DNA from: Achromobacter sp. Marseille-Q4962
GTDB lineage: Bacteria > Pseudomonadota > Gammaproteobacteria > Burkholderiales > Burkholderiaceae_B
DNA length: 64,000 nt
Direction: 5' to 3'
NCBI RefSeq assembly: GCF_943737005.1
Contig: NZ_CALSFU010000007.1
Span: forward strand, 1-64,000
In this document: positions 42,209 to 50,886 of the stretch, in pieces
How the letters are laid out: each line of letters starts with the position of its first letter
Position numbering within the stretch: position 1 is the first letter of the stretch
The notes under the pieces: generated by a model
Told to the model about the DNA's origin: nothing
The model's input: the letters and a program-made list of their open reading frames with translations, nothing else
Databases searched by the model: none
Translations under genes and position numbers: made by a program

Positions 42209-43144
42209 TCAGAACGCCACGTTGTCCTTGCCTTTCAGGCCCAGCTTGGCGCGGGCCTCGTCCGGCGTCGCCACCTCCAGGTTGAGCGCCTCGATGATGC
42301 TGCGAATGCGTTCGACCTGCACGCGGTTCGACTCCGCGAGCTGGCCGGGGCCGATCCACAGCGAGTCCTCCAGCCCCACGCGCACGTTGGACCCCATGGC
42401 CGCGCCGATGGTCGCCAGCGGCATCTGGTTGCGCCCCGCTCCCAGGATGGACCACTCGTATTCCGAGCCGAACAGGCGATCGGCCGTACGCTTCATGTGC
42501 ATCAGGTCTTCCGGGTGCGGGCCGATGCCGCCCAGGATGCCGAACACCGACTGAATGAAGGGCGGCGACTTCACCAGGCCGCGGTCGACGAAGTGCGCCA
42601 GGTTGTACAGGTGGCTGATGTCGTAGCACTCGAACTCGAAGCGGGTGCCGTTGGCGTTGCCCAGCGCGAGAATCGACTCGATGTCCTGGTAGGTGTTGCG
42701 GAAGATCAGCGAGCGGCTGTTCTCCAGGTGCTCGCGCTCCCAGTCGTGCTTGAACTCCTTGAAGCGGTTCAGCATGGGGAAGAGGCCAAAGTTCATCGAC
42801 CCCATGTTGAGCGAGGCCAGCTCCGGCTTGAAGGTGGTGGCCGGGCGCATGCGTTCTTCCACCGTCATGTGCGGACTGCCGCCGGTGGTGATGTTGATGA
42901 CGGCGTCGGTTTCGCTCTTGATGCGCTCCAGGAACGGCTTGAACAGCGCCGGGTCTTGCGAGGGCTTGCCCGTCTGCGGATCGCGCGCGTGCAGGTGCAG
43001 CACGGCCGCGCCGGCCCGGGCCGCGCCGATGGCCGCCTCGGCGATCTCGTCGGCCGTCACCGGCAGGTGCGGCGACATGCTGGGCGTGTGGATCGCGCCC
43101 GTCACGGCGCAAGTGATGATGACCTTCTGTCTGGCTTTAGCCAT
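42209..43144 (-). CDS. BKACE-family beta-keto acid cleavage enzyme (DUF849)
   Basis: A 311-residue TIM-barrel protein of the 3-keto-5-aminohexanoate cleavage family. It has the Zn-binding VLHLHARDPQTGKPSQD, ITTGGSPHMTVEERM and the AAMGSNVRVGLEDSLWIGPGQLAESN C-terminal part. These enzymes condense a beta-keto acid with acetyl-CoA and split it to acetoacetate plus a new acyl-CoA. It overlaps by eight bases the 3-hydroxyacid dehydrogenase gene just upstream, which would supply the beta-keto acid. The ATG follows GGAGACGAGA. Confidence 0.92.
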   Translation of the reverse strand: MAKARQKVIITCAVTGAIHTPSMSPHLPVTADEIAEAAIGAARAGAAVLHLHARDPQTGKPSQDPALFKPFLERIKSETDAVINITTGGSPHMTVEERMRPATTFKPELASLNMGSMNFGLFPMLNRFKEFKHDWEREHLENSRSLIFRNTYQDIESILALGNANGTRFEFECYDISHLYNLAHFVDRGLVKSPPFIQSVFGILGGIGPHPEDLMHMKRTADRLFGSEYEWSILGAGRNQMPLATIGAAMGSNVRVGLEDSLWIGPGQLAESNRVQVERIRSIIEALNLEVATPDEARAKLGLKGKDNVAF

Positions 43145-44090
43145 TCTCGTCTCCGTTGCTTTGTTTGTGGCGCATCAGGCGCATGAGTTTTTCGTCGCGC
43201 CAGAAGCGGCGCCGGGCCAGGTCTTCCTCGGGCAGCAGCGCGCGGCGTTCGCGCGCCAGGGTCTGGACGAGCTCGCCCTCCCAGGGCACGCACTCGCCCT
43301 GCGACGCGCCGATACCGCGGTACAGCCCGCCGTAGCGTTCGCAGTAATCGGCGATGCCGCCCGGTGCGTTGAGGTCTATGGTTTCGAACGGCCCCATGAA
43401 AGACCAGCGCAGGCCCAGGCCGTCCTTGACCGTGGTGTCGATGTCTTCGGCGCTCGCGATGCCCGCGCCGGCGAGCCGGAAGGCTTCGTGCAGCAGCGCG
43501 CCCTGCAGGCGGTTGAGAATGAAGCCCTCGATTTCGCGGCGCAGGGTCACGGGCTTCTGGCCGATGGCGCGCATGATGTCGGCGGCGCGCGCCACGGCCC
43601 GCGGATCGGTCCATGGCGCGGGGCAGATCTCCACCACGGGGATCAGGTAGGGCGGATTCACCGGATGCGCCACCAGGCAGCGGCCGCGCCCGGCCAGGTG
43701 CCCGGTGAAGGCGCTGGCCGGAATGCTGGACGTGGAGCTGCCGATCACGGCGTCGGGATCGGCCTCGGCGTCCAGGCGGGAGAAAAGCTCGCGCTTGACT
43801 TCCACCTTTTCGGGGGAGTTCTCCTGCACGTAGGCCGCCCCGCGCAATGCGGCCCGCAGGGTGGCGGCCACGCCTACCCGCGCTCCGGCGGCGCGGGCGT
43901 CGTCCACCATGCCCTGCGCCTCGAGCTCGCCCAGCTGCCGCAGCACGAGTTCGCGCGCCCGCTCGGCGGCGCCGTCGGCGGGGTCGTACAGCCGCGCCTC
44001 CCAGCCCATGCGGGCGAATACGATGGCCCAGCCCTGGCCGATCAGGCCGCAACCGATGATGGCGGCGCACGGCCGCTGCCCGGCGCCCAT
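43137..44090 (-). CDS. 3-hydroxyacid/3-hydroxyacyl dehydrogenase, lambda-crystallin-like
   Basis: A 317-residue NAD-dependent enzyme with a Rossmann IIGCGLIGQGWAIVFARMGWEARLYD and the catalytic region SSTSSIPASAFTGHL...VAHPVNPPYLIPVVEICPAPWTD, followed by the helical domain FILNRLQGALLHEAFRL. The AHPVNPPY form matches L-gulonate 3-dehydrogenase/lambda-crystallin more than fatty-acid FadB. It would oxidise a 3-hydroxyacid to a 3-keto acid for the BKACE enzyme encoded next. The start overlaps the SDR stop (TGATG). Confidence 0.9.
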   Translation of the reverse strand: MGAGQRPCAAIIGCGLIGQGWAIVFARMGWEARLYDPADGAAERARELVLRQLGELEAQGMVDDARAAGARVGVAATLRAALRGAAYVQENSPEKVEVKRELFSRLDAEADPDAVIGSSTSSIPASAFTGHLAGRGRCLVAHPVNPPYLIPVVEICPAPWTDPRAVARAADIMRAIGQKPVTLRREIEGFILNRLQGALLHEAFRLAGAGIASAEDIDTTVKDGLGLRWSFMGPFETIDLNAPGGIADYCERYGGLYRGIGASQGECVPWEGELVQTLARERRALLPEEDLARRRFWRDEKLMRLMRHKQSNGDENG

Positions 44091-44872
44091 CAGCAGAGCT
44101 TCTGCGTGAAGCCGTCGACCACGATGGCCTGCCCGCTCACGCTGCGCGCGGCCTCGCTGGCGTTGAACAGCGCCATGTTGGCGATGTCGCGCGCCGTCAC
44201 CATGCGGCCCAGCGCCGCCTGGTTTTCGTACTGGGCGGCGATTTCCTCGACCGGCCGGCCCAGGGTCGCCGCCTTGGCGGCGATGACCGCGCGGATGCGC
44301 GGCCCTTCCACCGCACCCGGCAGGATCGCATTGACGCGGATGCCGTGCGGCCCCAGCTCGATGGCCAGCGATTTCGTGAAACCGATGACCGCCCACTTGG
44401 AAGCCGAATACACAGAACGGCCGGCGAAACCGAGATGGCCGGCCGCCGACGACATATTGATCATGACGCCCGCGCGGGACTGCTTGAGCATGGGAATGGC
44501 GCGGCGCGCGCACAGGAACTGGCCGGTGATGTTCACCGCCAGCGTGCGGTCCCAATCGGCCTTGCTCAGGGTTTCGACGAAACCCGTGGGGCCCGCAATG
44601 CCGGCATTATTGATGAGCACGTCCAGGCCGCCCAGGGTGTTCGAGACGGCTTCGAAAAGCGCGTCGACGCCGGCCTCGTCGGATACGTCGGCCTTCATGG
44701 CATGCACGCCGGGCAATTCAGCGGGCAGCGCGTCCAGGCGCTCCTGGTTGACGTCGCAGACGAATACCGAGGCGCCCGCATGCCGGAACACCTTGGCCAT
44801 TTCCAGGCCCAACCCGTCGGCGCCGGCCGTGATGAGCACTTTTCTGCCGGTGAAATCCACTTCCTCGAACAT
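44090..44872 (-). CDS. SDR-family oxidoreductase
   Basis: A 260-residue short-chain dehydrogenase with GADGLGLEMAKVF in place of the usual TGxxxGxG. The other landmarks are NNAGIAG, the catalytic Ser/Tyr/Lys in MINMSSAAGHLGFAGRSVYSASKWA, and the family C-terminus VSGQAIVVDGFTQKLC. It is the first gene of the SDR, hydroxyacid dehydrogenase, BKACE operon. The ATG at 44870-44872 follows CGAGGAGACACG; the frame extends upstream across the operator, which argues against the longer start. Confidence 0.9.
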   Translation of the reverse strand: MFEEVDFTGRKVLITAGADGLGLEMAKVFRHAGASVFVCDVNQERLDALPAELPGVHAMKADVSDEAGVDALFEAVSNTLGGLDVLINNAGIAGPTGFVETLSKADWDRTLAVNITGQFLCARRAIPMLKQSRAGVMINMSSAAGHLGFAGRSVYSASKWAVIGFTKSLAIELGPHGIRVNAILPGAVEGPRIRAVIAAKAATLGRPVEEIAAQYENQAALGRMVTARDIANMALFNASEAARSVSGQAIVVDGFTQKLC

Positions 44873-44911
44873 GCGCGTGTCTCCTCGATTGTGGTGTATG
44901 GGCGCCGGCCA

Positions 44912-44930
44912 ATCATATACGATATATGAT
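44912..44930. promoter_or_regulatory. putative GntR operator, near-palindrome (site 2)
   Basis: ATCATATACGATATATGAT is a 19-base palindrome with one mismatched pair, 40 bases upstream of the SDR operon start. It contains ATATATGAT, shared with the sites at 40279-40291 and 45117-45129. Confidence 0.7.
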
Positions 44931-45116
44931 AAAAATCGCGCCGCCATCGTCAAGCGAATGAATTTTCCGTCGTGTCGGCAAGCCGTGAAATACATGCCTC
45001 ACAGGTCTGCCCGCTGCGCGCTAAGGCTTTATTCATGCGGCTTGAGGGAAATCCCCGATTCGGCCCGCAAGCCCCGCCACTAGAATCCAATTCGAGGTTT
45101 CGTACCCCGCCAGGCC

Positions 45117-45129
45117 ATATATCATATAT
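45117..45129. promoter_or_regulatory. putative GntR operator (site 3)
   Basis: ATATATCATATAT, the exact reverse complement of the 13-mer at site 1, located 55 bases before the binding-protein gene of the branched-chain-type importer. Sites 2 and 3 share the 311-base divergent region (44873-45183), in which I see no other feature. Confidence 0.7.
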
Positions 45130-45183
45130 TTCCAAAAACAGACGGACCAGAGTCCGCACACCAATCACAAAGGAGCGTAGACA

Positions 45184-46383
45184 GTGTTCAAGTTCAACAA
45201 ACTTGCTTTGGCGCTGGGGATGTGCGGCGCATTGGCGGCCGGTTCGGCCGCCGCCGACGTAAAGGTGGGCGCCCTCTTTCCGTTCAGCGGAGCGCTGGCG
45301 CTGCTGGGCCAGGAGAGCTACCGGGGCCTGGAGCTGGCGGTCAACGAAATCAACGCCGCGGGCGGCATCAACGGGGAGAAGATCGAAATCGTCAAAGCCG
45401 ACGCGGTGGATCCCACCCAGGCCGTGTCGGAAACCAAGCGGCTCATTTCGTCCAATGTGGCGGCGGTGTTCGGCAGCTATGCCTCCGGTATTTCCTATGC
45501 GGCCTCCCCCGTCACCGAACTGGCCGGCGTGCCCTATTTCGAGCTGGGCGCCACCGCGCACAAGATCACCACGCGCGGCTATAAGTACCTGTTCCGCAGC
45601 AACCCCAACACCGGCCTGTACGGCGTGGCCGTGGTGAACGCGCTGCACGACATGATCGCGCCGGGCATGGGCCTGGATCCCAAGGACATCCGCATCGGCA
45701 TCATCCACGAAGACGGCCCTTACGGCACCGATGTGGCGGCCACCGAGAAAAAGCGCGCCGAAGAGCTTGGCTACACCGTGGCCGAAGTCCTGCCCTACTC
45801 CGCCAAGACGGTGGACCTGTCCTCGCTCATCCTGCGCCTGAAAGGGTCCAAGGTGAACGTGGTGCTGCAGACCGCCTACCAGAACGACGCCATCCTGTAT
45901 TTCCGCCAGGCGCGCTCGTCCGGCTTCAAGCCCAAGGTCGTGGTGGGCGCGGGCGGCGGCTACTCGCTGGCGGATACGGCCAAGGCCGTGGGCGCCGACA
46001 TGAACGGGGTGTTCGACCTGGACTTCCCGCAGGCTTCCATCAACCCCGCCGGCGCGCCCGGGCTGGACAAGTTCCTGCAGGCCTACAAGACCGCCTACAA
46101 GTCCGATCCGCAATCGGGCCACAGCCTCACCAACTACGTGGGCGCCAAGGCTTTTTTCGAAGCCATGGCCAACGCCAAGTCCACCGACAAGGACAAGATC
46201 CGCGCGGCCGTGCTCGCCTACAAGAAGCCCGCCGGCCAGACTGCCAACGGCTGGGGCTTCGACTTCGGGGAAGACGGCCAGAACAACGCCTCCACCTTCT
46301 ACGTGATGCAGTGGCAGGACGGCAAGCTGGTCACCATCGCCCCTGAGAACCTCGCGCTCGGCAAGCCCGTCTTCAACAAGTAG
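45184..46383 (+). CDS. branched-chain-type ABC transporter substrate-binding protein
   Basis: A 399-residue periplasmic receptor with a signal peptide (about residues 1-24, AAGSAAADVKVG) and the type I binding-protein fold: FPFSGALALLGQESYRGLELAVNEINAAGGINGEKIEIV, DPTQAVSETKRLI, and SYASGISYAASPVTELAGVPYFELGA. The family imports hydrophobic amino acids but also many aromatic or short carboxylates. It starts at a GTG (45184) behind AAAGGAG. Its promoter region carries two of the AT-rich palindromes, placing it in the presumed GntR regulon. Confidence 0.92.
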   Translation: MFKFNKLALALGMCGALAAGSAAADVKVGALFPFSGALALLGQESYRGLELAVNEINAAGGINGEKIEIVKADAVDPTQAVSETKRLISSNVAAVFGSYASGISYAASPVTELAGVPYFELGATAHKITTRGYKYLFRSNPNTGLYGVAVVNALHDMIAPGMGLDPKDIRIGIIHEDGPYGTDVAATEKKRAEELGYTVAEVLPYSAKTVDLSSLILRLKGSKVNVVLQTAYQNDAILYFRQARSSGFKPKVVVGAGGGYSLADTAKAVGADMNGVFDLDFPQASINPAGAPGLDKFLQAYKTAYKSDPQSGHSLTNYVGAKAFFEAMANAKSTDKDKIRAAVLAYKKPAGQTANGWGFDFGEDGQNNASTFYVMQWQDGKLVTIAPENLALGKPVFNK

Positions 46384-46402
46384 GCGCATTGCCGCATTGC
46401 CC

Positions 46403-46472
46403 GCGCCGGACGCTCGGGGGCGTCCGGCGCCGACCGGGGCATGCCGGAGCGGCCCGCCGCCCGCATGCCCCG
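46403..46472. other. two strong hairpins between binding-protein and permease genes
   Basis: Stem 1 is a perfect 11-bp pairing (46403-46413 with 46420-46430) with a 6-base loop. Stem 2 is a perfect 10-bp pairing (CGGGGCATGC at 46435-46444 with 46463-46472) with an 18-base loop. There is no T-run. They probably slow 3' decay or partially attenuate, so that the receptor is made in excess over the membrane proteins. Confidence 0.6.
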
Positions 46473-46505
46473 CCCCGGGGCCTGTTCACATTAGAAGACT
46501 GCACC

Positions 46506-47372
46506 ATGGATATCTTTATTCAACTGGTCATCAACGGCCTGTTGCTGGGCGGCGCCTACACCATCATCAGCCTGGGCCTGACGCTGATCTTCGGCGTCGT
46601 GCGCGTGGTGAATTTCGCGCACGGCGAGTTCCTGATGGTGGGGATGTACCTGGTCTACCTGATCGCCGCCCATTTCGGCGTCCATCCCTATGCCGGGCTG
46701 ATCCCGGTTGCCGTCATCCTGTTCGCGCTGGGCGTGCTGACGCAGCGGGCGGTCATCCAGCCGCTGCTGCACGCGGACCAGCACATCCAGATCTTCGCCA
46801 CCGTCGGCATCTCCACCATTCTGCTCAACCTCGCGCTGGTGGTGTTCGGCGCCAACGTCTTCCGGGCCCCGGCGGACCTGGGCACGGGCGCGATCGACGT
46901 GGGCCCGTACTCGATGGTGACCGGCCAGGTCATCACCTTCGTGGTCGGCATCGGACTCGCGGCGCTGCTGCACGTGTTCATGCACCGCACCTATCTGGGC
47001 CGCGCGCTGCGCGCCGTGGCCCAGCACCGCTACGCCGCCACGCTCATGGGCGTGAACGTCAACAGCGTCTATGCCATCGCCTTCGGCCTGGGCACCGCCT
47101 TCGTGGGCGTGGCCGCCGGGCTGCTGGCGCCGCAATACCCGGTGTTCCCCACAGTGGGCACGTATTTCGTGCTGACGGCCTTCGTAATCGTGGTGCTGGG
47201 CGGGCTGGGCAGCCTCTACGGCGCGGTGGCCGGCTCCATGATCATCGGCATCGTGGACACGCTGGCCGGCTACTACATCGCCCCCGACCTGAAAGAAGTC
47301 GTTTACTTCGGGATCTTCCTCTTGATCCTTGTCCTGCGTCCGACCGGCCTGTTCGGCGTCGGCACCGAGTGA
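46506..47372 (+). CDS. livH: branched-chain-type ABC permease (LivH family)
   Basis: A 288-residue inner-membrane permease with about eight hydrophobic helices. It begins QLVINGLLLGGAYTIISLGLTLIFGVVRVVNFAHGEFLMVG, the conserved LivH N-terminus, and contains the ATPase-contact loop RALRAVAQHRYAATLMGVNVNSVYAIAFGLG. The ATG at 46506 fits this N-terminus. It pairs with the LivM half of the downstream fusion protein. The gene symbol denotes the family only; the solute may not be an amino acid. Confidence 0.92.
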   Translation: MDIFIQLVINGLLLGGAYTIISLGLTLIFGVVRVVNFAHGEFLMVGMYLVYLIAAHFGVHPYAGLIPVAVILFALGVLTQRAVIQPLLHADQHIQIFATVGISTILLNLALVVFGANVFRAPADLGTGAIDVGPYSMVTGQVITFVVGIGLAALLHVFMHRTYLGRALRAVAQHRYAATLMGVNVNSVYAIAFGLGTAFVGVAAGLLAPQYPVFPTVGTYFVLTAFVIVVLGGLGSLYGAVAGSMIIGIVDTLAGYYIAPDLKEVVYFGIFLLILVLRPTGLFGVGTE

Positions 47373-47394
47373 CCCGCACAACAAGGAGCCAGAC

Positions 47395-49176
47395 GTGTTT
47401 CCCGATTTCCGACATCCCAAGACCTACGTCAGCCTCGTCCTGCTGATCGTGATGTTCCTCGTGCCCCTGGCCATGGGCACGCCTTTCTGGACCAACCTGT
47501 TCGTGCTGCTGTTCGTGTTCTCGGCGCTGTCCGTGGCCTGGAACGTCGTGGGCGGCTACGCGGGCCAGCTCTCGCTGGGCCATGCCGTGTTCTACGGCAT
47601 CGGCGGCTACACGGCCACGCTGCTCACGCAGAACTTCGGCATCTCGCCGTGGTTCGGCATGATCGCGGGCGCGGCGATCTCCGCCGTGGTGGCCATCGTC
47701 ATCAGCTACCCCACGCTGCGGCTGCGCGGGCCGTTTTTCGCGCTGGCCACCATCGCCATCCTGGAAGTGGTGCGCCTGCTTGTGATCCACGAGGAGAGCT
47801 GGACCGGCGGCTCCAGCGGCATCAGCCTGCCGCTGAATATCGGCTGGACGTGGATCGTGTTCCGCGAAAAGATCAACTACGTCATCATCGCCTTCGCGCT
47901 CTTCGTGCTGGTGACCTGGGTGTCGTGGTACATACGCAAGTCGCGCATGGGGCACTACCTGATCGCCATCCGCGAACGCGAAGACGCGGCCCTGGCGGTG
48001 GGCATACACACCGTACGCATGAAGATCGCCGCGGCGGTGGTGTCCGCCGTGCTCACCAGCATCGTCGGCGCCTTCCACATCACCTACCTGACCTTCGTCG
48101 ATCCCAGCTCGGCCTTCTCGCTGGAGCTCTCGGTGCAGATCGCGATGTTCGCGCTGATCGGCGGCCTGGGCACGGTGGCCGGCCCCATCGCCGGCACCTT
48201 TCTCGTACTGCCCATCGCCGAGCTGGCGCGCGGCTGGCTGAGCAGCGTGGGCAACGGCATGCACGGGCTGATCTACGGGCTGATCCTGGTGATCGTGGTG
48301 CTGACCATTCCGCGCGGGCTTGCCGGCGCGTTCGGCCCGGCCATCGAGCGCTGGCTGGCCCGCCTGCCCTATCTCGGTTCGCGCAGGCCGGCGGCCGCGC
48401 TGGCCGACGTGCAGCCGCTGCGCCCGGCCGCCGCGGCCGGCAAGCCGGTGCTGAAGGCCGAAGGGCTGTTCAAGAGTTTCGGCGGCCTGCGCGCCACCGA
48501 CAACGTATCCCTCACGCTGAACCAGAACGAGATCCTCGGGCTGATCGGGCCCAACGGCGCAGGCAAGACCACGGTGTTCAACCTGCTTTCCGGCTTTCTC
48601 TCGCCCGACAAGGGCGCGGTCAGCATGCTGGACGCCAGCGGCACCTGGGTGAGCTGCAAGTCGCCCGACCAGTTCGCGCACCGCGGCCTGGGCCGCACGT
48701 TCCAGATCGCCAAGCCGTTCACCGGCCTCTCGGTGCTGGAGAACATCATGCTGGGCGCCTTCATCCGCACCACCGACCGCGACGAGGCCGAGCAGATCGC
48801 GCTCAAGGTGGCCGAGCAGACCGACCTGACGAAGTACCTCAACGCCGAGGCCCGCAGCCTCACCGTGGGCGGCATGAAGCGCCTGGAGGTGGCGCGCGCC
48901 CTGGCGATCCGGCCGCGCATCCTGCTGCTGGACGAGGTGATGGCGGGCCTGAACCCCACCGACATCGAGAAATCCATCCAGATGATCCGGCGCATCCGCG
49001 ATTCCGGCGTGTCGGTGCTGCTGATCGAGCACATGATGCAAGCCACCATGGCGCTGTCCGACCGCATCATCGTGCTCAACGAAGGCGCGGTGCTGGTCAG
49101 CGGCACGCCGCGGGAAGTGGTGGAGAACCCCGCCGTGATCGAAGCCTATTTGGGCAAGGAGTACCAGGATGCTTAA
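47395..49176 (+). CDS. fused ABC permease-ATPase (LivM-LivG fusion)
   Basis: A 593-residue protein. Residues 1 to about 325 form a LivM-type permease (ALSVAWNVVGGYAGQLSLGHAVFYGIGGYTA; AIREREDAALAVGIHTVRMK). After an Ala/Pro-rich linker of about 25 residues, residues from about 350 form a complete LivG ATPase: Walker A GPNGAGKTT, signature-like LTVGGMKRLEVARAL, Walker B ILLLDEVMAGLNP and switch LLIEHMM. The signature serine-glycine core is altered (TVGGM for LSxGQ). In most genomes livM and livG are separate genes. GTG start behind AAGGAG; it overlaps the next gene by eight bases. Confidence 0.9.
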   Translation: MFPDFRHPKTYVSLVLLIVMFLVPLAMGTPFWTNLFVLLFVFSALSVAWNVVGGYAGQLSLGHAVFYGIGGYTATLLTQNFGISPWFGMIAGAAISAVVAIVISYPTLRLRGPFFALATIAILEVVRLLVIHEESWTGGSSGISLPLNIGWTWIVFREKINYVIIAFALFVLVTWVSWYIRKSRMGHYLIAIREREDAALAVGIHTVRMKIAAAVVSAVLTSIVGAFHITYLTFVDPSSAFSLELSVQIAMFALIGGLGTVAGPIAGTFLVLPIAELARGWLSSVGNGMHGLIYGLILVIVVLTIPRGLAGAFGPAIERWLARLPYLGSRRPAAALADVQPLRPAAAAGKPVLKAEGLFKSFGGLRATDNVSLTLNQNEILGLIGPNGAGKTTVFNLLSGFLSPDKGAVSMLDASGTWVSCKSPDQFAHRGLGRTFQIAKPFTGLSVLENIMLGAFIRTTDRDEAEQIALKVAEQTDLTKYLNAEARSLTVGGMKRLEVARALAIRPRILLLDEVMAGLNPTDIEKSIQMIRRIRDSGVSVLLIEHMMQATMALSDRIIVLNEGAVLVSGTPREVVENPAVIEAYLGKEYQDA

Positions 49177-49873
49177 GGTATCGAACCTCTGCGCGGGCTA
49201 CGGCAAGAGCCAGGTGCTGAACGGCCTGGACTTCGAGGTGCGCGCCGGCGAGATCGTGACGCTGATCGGCGCCAACGGCGCGGGCAAGACCACCACGCTC
49301 AAGACGCTGTGCGGCGTGATTCCGGCCACGGGCGGCACGGTGGAGTTCGAGGGGCGCGACCTCACCAACCGCAAGCCGTACGACATCGTGGACGCGGGCA
49401 TCACCATGATTCCCGAGGGACGGCAGCTTTTTCCGCATTTCACGGTCAGGGACAACCTGCTGATGGGCGCGTACAAGCGCGCCGCCCGCCCGCAAGTCGA
49501 ACGCAAGCTCGAAGAAGTGCTGGGTCTGTTTCCCCGCGTGAAGGAGCGCCTCAAACAATACGCCGGATCGCTGTCCGGCGGCGAACAGCAGATGGTGGCC
49601 ATTGCTCGCGGCATGATGGCCGACCCCCGGCTGCTGGTCTTTGACGAACCCTCGCTGGGCCTGTCGCCGCTGCTGGTGCAGCAGATGTTCGAAACCATCC
49701 GCAACATCACCGGGCGCGGCATGACCGTGCTGCTGGTGGAGCAGAACGTGTTCCGCACGCTGCGGCTGGCCGACCGCGGCTACGTGCTGGAGAACGGCGC
49801 CATCGTGCGCAGCGGCACGGGCGCGGAGCTGCTGTCCGACCCTCACGTCAAGAAGGCCTATCTCGGCCACTGA
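49169..49873 (+). CDS. livF: branched-chain-type ABC ATPase (LivF family)
   Basis: A 234-residue ATPase with Walker A GANGAGKTT, LivF-specific GVIPATGGTVEFEGRDL and MIPEGRQLFPHFTVRDNLLMGAY, signature LSGGEQQMVAIARGMM, Walker B LLVFDEPSLGLSP and switch VLLVEQNV. It would form a heterodimer with the ATPase half of the LivM-LivG fusion. Its start lies within the end of the fusion gene, giving translational coupling. Confidence 0.94.
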   Translation: MLKVSNLCAGYGKSQVLNGLDFEVRAGEIVTLIGANGAGKTTTLKTLCGVIPATGGTVEFEGRDLTNRKPYDIVDAGITMIPEGRQLFPHFTVRDNLLMGAYKRAARPQVERKLEEVLGLFPRVKERLKQYAGSLSGGEQQMVAIARGMMADPRLLVFDEPSLGLSPLLVQQMFETIRNITGRGMTVLLVEQNVFRTLRLADRGYVLENGAIVRSGTGAELLSDPHVKKAYLGH

Positions 49874-49887
49874 ATCCAAGGACGACC

Positions 49888-50886
49888 ATGCCTGCCCGAC
49901 GCTGCATATACATCGACCACGGCCAGGGCGGCGCGCCCGGCTGCATGCGCCTGGCCGAGCGCGACATGCCCGCGCCCACCGGGCGCCAGGTGCTGATCGA
50001 AGTCGCCTGCGCGGGCGTGAACCGCCCCGAGGTGCTGCAACGCGCCGGCGCCTACCCGCCCCCGCCCGGCGCCTCTCCCTACCTGGGCCTGGAGGTGTCG
50101 GGCACGGTGGCGGCCGCCGGCCCCGAAGCCCGTCAATGGAAGGTCGGCGACGCGGTCTGCGCGCTCACGCCGGGCGGCGGCTACGCGCAGTATTGCCTGG
50201 CCGACGAACGCCATTGCCTGCCGGTGCCGCGCGGACTGGACCTGCTGACGGCGGCCGCCATCCCCGAAAACTATTTCACGGTCTGGACCAATGTGTTCGA
50301 CCGCGCCGGCCTGCGGGCGGGCGAGAAATTCCTGGTGCACGGCGGCTCCAGCGGCATCGGCCTGACCGCCATCCAGCTCGCGCGCGAGTTCGGCGCCGAA
50401 GTCTGGACCACGGTGGGAAATGCCGAAAAGGCGCAGGCCTGCCTGGAGGCGGGCGCGCAGCATGCGCTGATCTACCGCGACACCGATTACGAAAGCGCGA
50501 TCCGCGACGCCACCGGCGGCAAGGGCGTGGACGTCATCCTGGACATGGTGGGCGGCGCCTACATCAACAAGAACCTGCGCCTGCTGGCCGTCAACGGGCG
50601 GCTGGTGCAGGTCGCGTTCCTGGAGGGCAGCAAGGCCGAGATCGACGCCATGCCCATCATGACCAAACGGCTGACGTTTACCGGCTCCACGCTGCGCCCG
50701 CGCCCGGACGAAGACAAGGCCGCCATCGCCGACGCGCTGCGCGCCAGGGTGCTGCCGCTGATGGAACAGGGCAAATGCCTGCCGCGGATCCATGCGGTGT
50801 TCCCGCTGGCCGAGGCCGCGCGGGCCCACGAGCTCATGGAGAGCAGCCGCCACATCGGAAAAATCATGTTGAAGGTGAAAGAATGA
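49888..50886 (+). CDS. quinone oxidoreductase/zinc-type alcohol dehydrogenase (MDR, PIG3-like)
   Basis: A 332-residue medium-chain reductase without catalytic zinc ligands: the GroES-like N-terminus VACAGVNRPEVLQRAGAYPPPPGASPYLGLEVSGTV, nucleotide loop VHGGSSGIGLTAIQLAREFGAEVWTTVG and the C-terminal YINKNLRLLAVNGRLVQVAFLEGSKAEID. PIG3/QOR-type members reduce quinones or enoyl compounds with NADPH. It begins 14 bases after livF and overlaps the following SDR by four bases, so it belongs to the importer transcript and probably acts on the imported substrate. Confidence 0.9.
   Translation: MPARRCIYIDHGQGGAPGCMRLAERDMPAPTGRQVLIEVACAGVNRPEVLQRAGAYPPPPGASPYLGLEVSGTVAAAGPEARQWKVGDAVCALTPGGGYAQYCLADERHCLPVPRGLDLLTAAAIPENYFTVWTNVFDRAGLRAGEKFLVHGGSSGIGLTAIQLAREFGAEVWTTVGNAEKAQACLEAGAQHALIYRDTDYESAIRDATGGKGVDVILDMVGGAYINKNLRLLAVNGRLVQVAFLEGSKAEIDAMPIMTKRLTFTGSTLRPRPDEDKAAIADALRARVLPLMEQGKCLPRIHAVFPLAEAARAHELMESSRHIGKIMLKVKE

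Noticed and set aside
42209-44090. Carnitine degradation (CdhA plus BKACE) as the function of the dehydrogenase/BKACE pair
   Set aside because: The dehydrogenase carries the lambda-crystallin AHPVNPPY form rather than the carnitine dehydrogenase form I know, and no betaine genes are present.
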